Position numbers and translations under genes: made by a program. This document shows, piece by piece, positions 63,937-64,000 of a stretch of DNA of 64,000 nt (its first letter is position 1; each line of letters opens with the position of its first letter). The stretch is from positions 3,760,001 through 3,824,000 of the forward strand of contig NZ_WOXS01000002.1 of NCBI RefSeq assembly GCF_009852415.1, read 5' to 3'. The DNA comes from Streptomyces sp. Tu 3180. Its GTDB lineage: Bacteria; Actinomycetota; Actinomycetes; Streptomycetales; Streptomycetaceae. The notes under the pieces are model-generated. The model was not told where the DNA came from, searched no databases, and was given only the letters and a program-made list of their open reading frames with translations.

Positions 63937-64000
63937 CGGGCGAGCTCCTCGAAGCGGTGGGGAACGGTCCGGCCGGTCGGGGCGGGTGCGGGGGCGGGGG
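63933..64000 (-). CDS. 3' end of an upstream RiPP-cluster gene (partial, possibly MpaD-like)
   Basis: Reading the minus strand from the window edge gives an open frame ending ...APTGRTVPHRFEELAR, with TGA at 63933-63935 overlapping the methyltransferase ATG. The overlap and codon use indicate a real gene end. In characterised daptide clusters the gene that works with MpaB (MpaD) is expected nearby, so this is a reasonable but unproven guess. Confidence 0.5.
   Translation of the reverse strand, partial: PAPAPAPTGRTVPHRFEELAR

Noticed and set aside
1..64000. tRNA, rRNA, integrase or attachment site
   Set aside because: No cloverleaf, rRNA segment or recombinase gene was recognised on either strand.

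Overview
The window looks like chromosomal DNA of a Streptomyces: very high G+C, strongly GC-biased third codon positions, many ATGA/GTGA overlapping start-stop pairs, leaderless promoters (TAnnnT about 7 nt before the start), a conservon, and an XRE/DUF397/anti-sigma-like ATPase group. From memory, the gene order from the DmdR-type iron regulator through citrate synthase, pdxH, the cinnamate-CoA ligase operon and serC matches the S. coelicolor core region around SCO4366-SCO4394. No rRNA, tRNA, CRISPR array or insertion sequence was found.

Layout. 1-9.5 kb: tail of a primase/polymerase-like gene, an alpha/beta-hydrolase whose nucleophile is Ala, the iron regulator dmdR1, nagS with a DasR-type operator, a PAS-PAS-GAF sensor, GNAT and Rid proteins, citrate synthase 2, pdxH and a zinc-ribbon protein. 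9.5-19.6 kb: one minus-strand operon (acyl-CoA ligase, hydratase, acyl-CoA dehydrogenase, biotin-dependent carboxylase alpha and beta, AtuA-like protein, TIGR03084 protein, TetR) that looks like an acyl-CoA carboxylation/catabolism pathway of the Atu/Liu type. 20-25 kb: EamA exporter, Nudix hydrolase, large FAD/Fe-S dehydrogenase. 25-31 kb: a conservon (sensor-like ATPase, roadblock, DUF742, GTPase) translationally coupled to two cytochromes P450, the first lacking the EXXR arginine. 31-52.6 kb: housekeeping and accessory genes, including serC, a secreted propeller, SGNH hydrolase, aldo/keto reductase, thpR, Uma2, MFS/MarR, NCS2 permease, P-type ATPase, a 1054-residue sacsin-like ATPase, CGNR regulator, MBL protein and an M23 peptidase.

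52.6-64 kb is the most distinctive region: a minus-strand RiPP cluster that I read as a daptide-type locus. It has seven Cys-free precursor genes, all ending in Thr, with a shared leader motif (LELGLQELE); an iron-ADH-fold enzyme (MpaB-like), a class III aminotransferase (MpaC-like), a SAM methyltransferase (MpaM-like), an M50 intramembrane protease with an N-terminal PqqD-like domain (MpaP-like), an ABC exporter, and a full-length LanKC-type lanthipeptide synthetase. In the expected pathway the C-terminal Thr is oxidatively decarboxylated, transaminated and dimethylated, while the LanKC enzyme would dehydrate Ser/Thr in the core. Without Cys, no lanthionine can form within a precursor. Two 456-bp units of the precursor array are a recent tandem duplication. 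The cluster runs off the right edge; the last 68 bases hold the 3' end of another translationally coupled gene.
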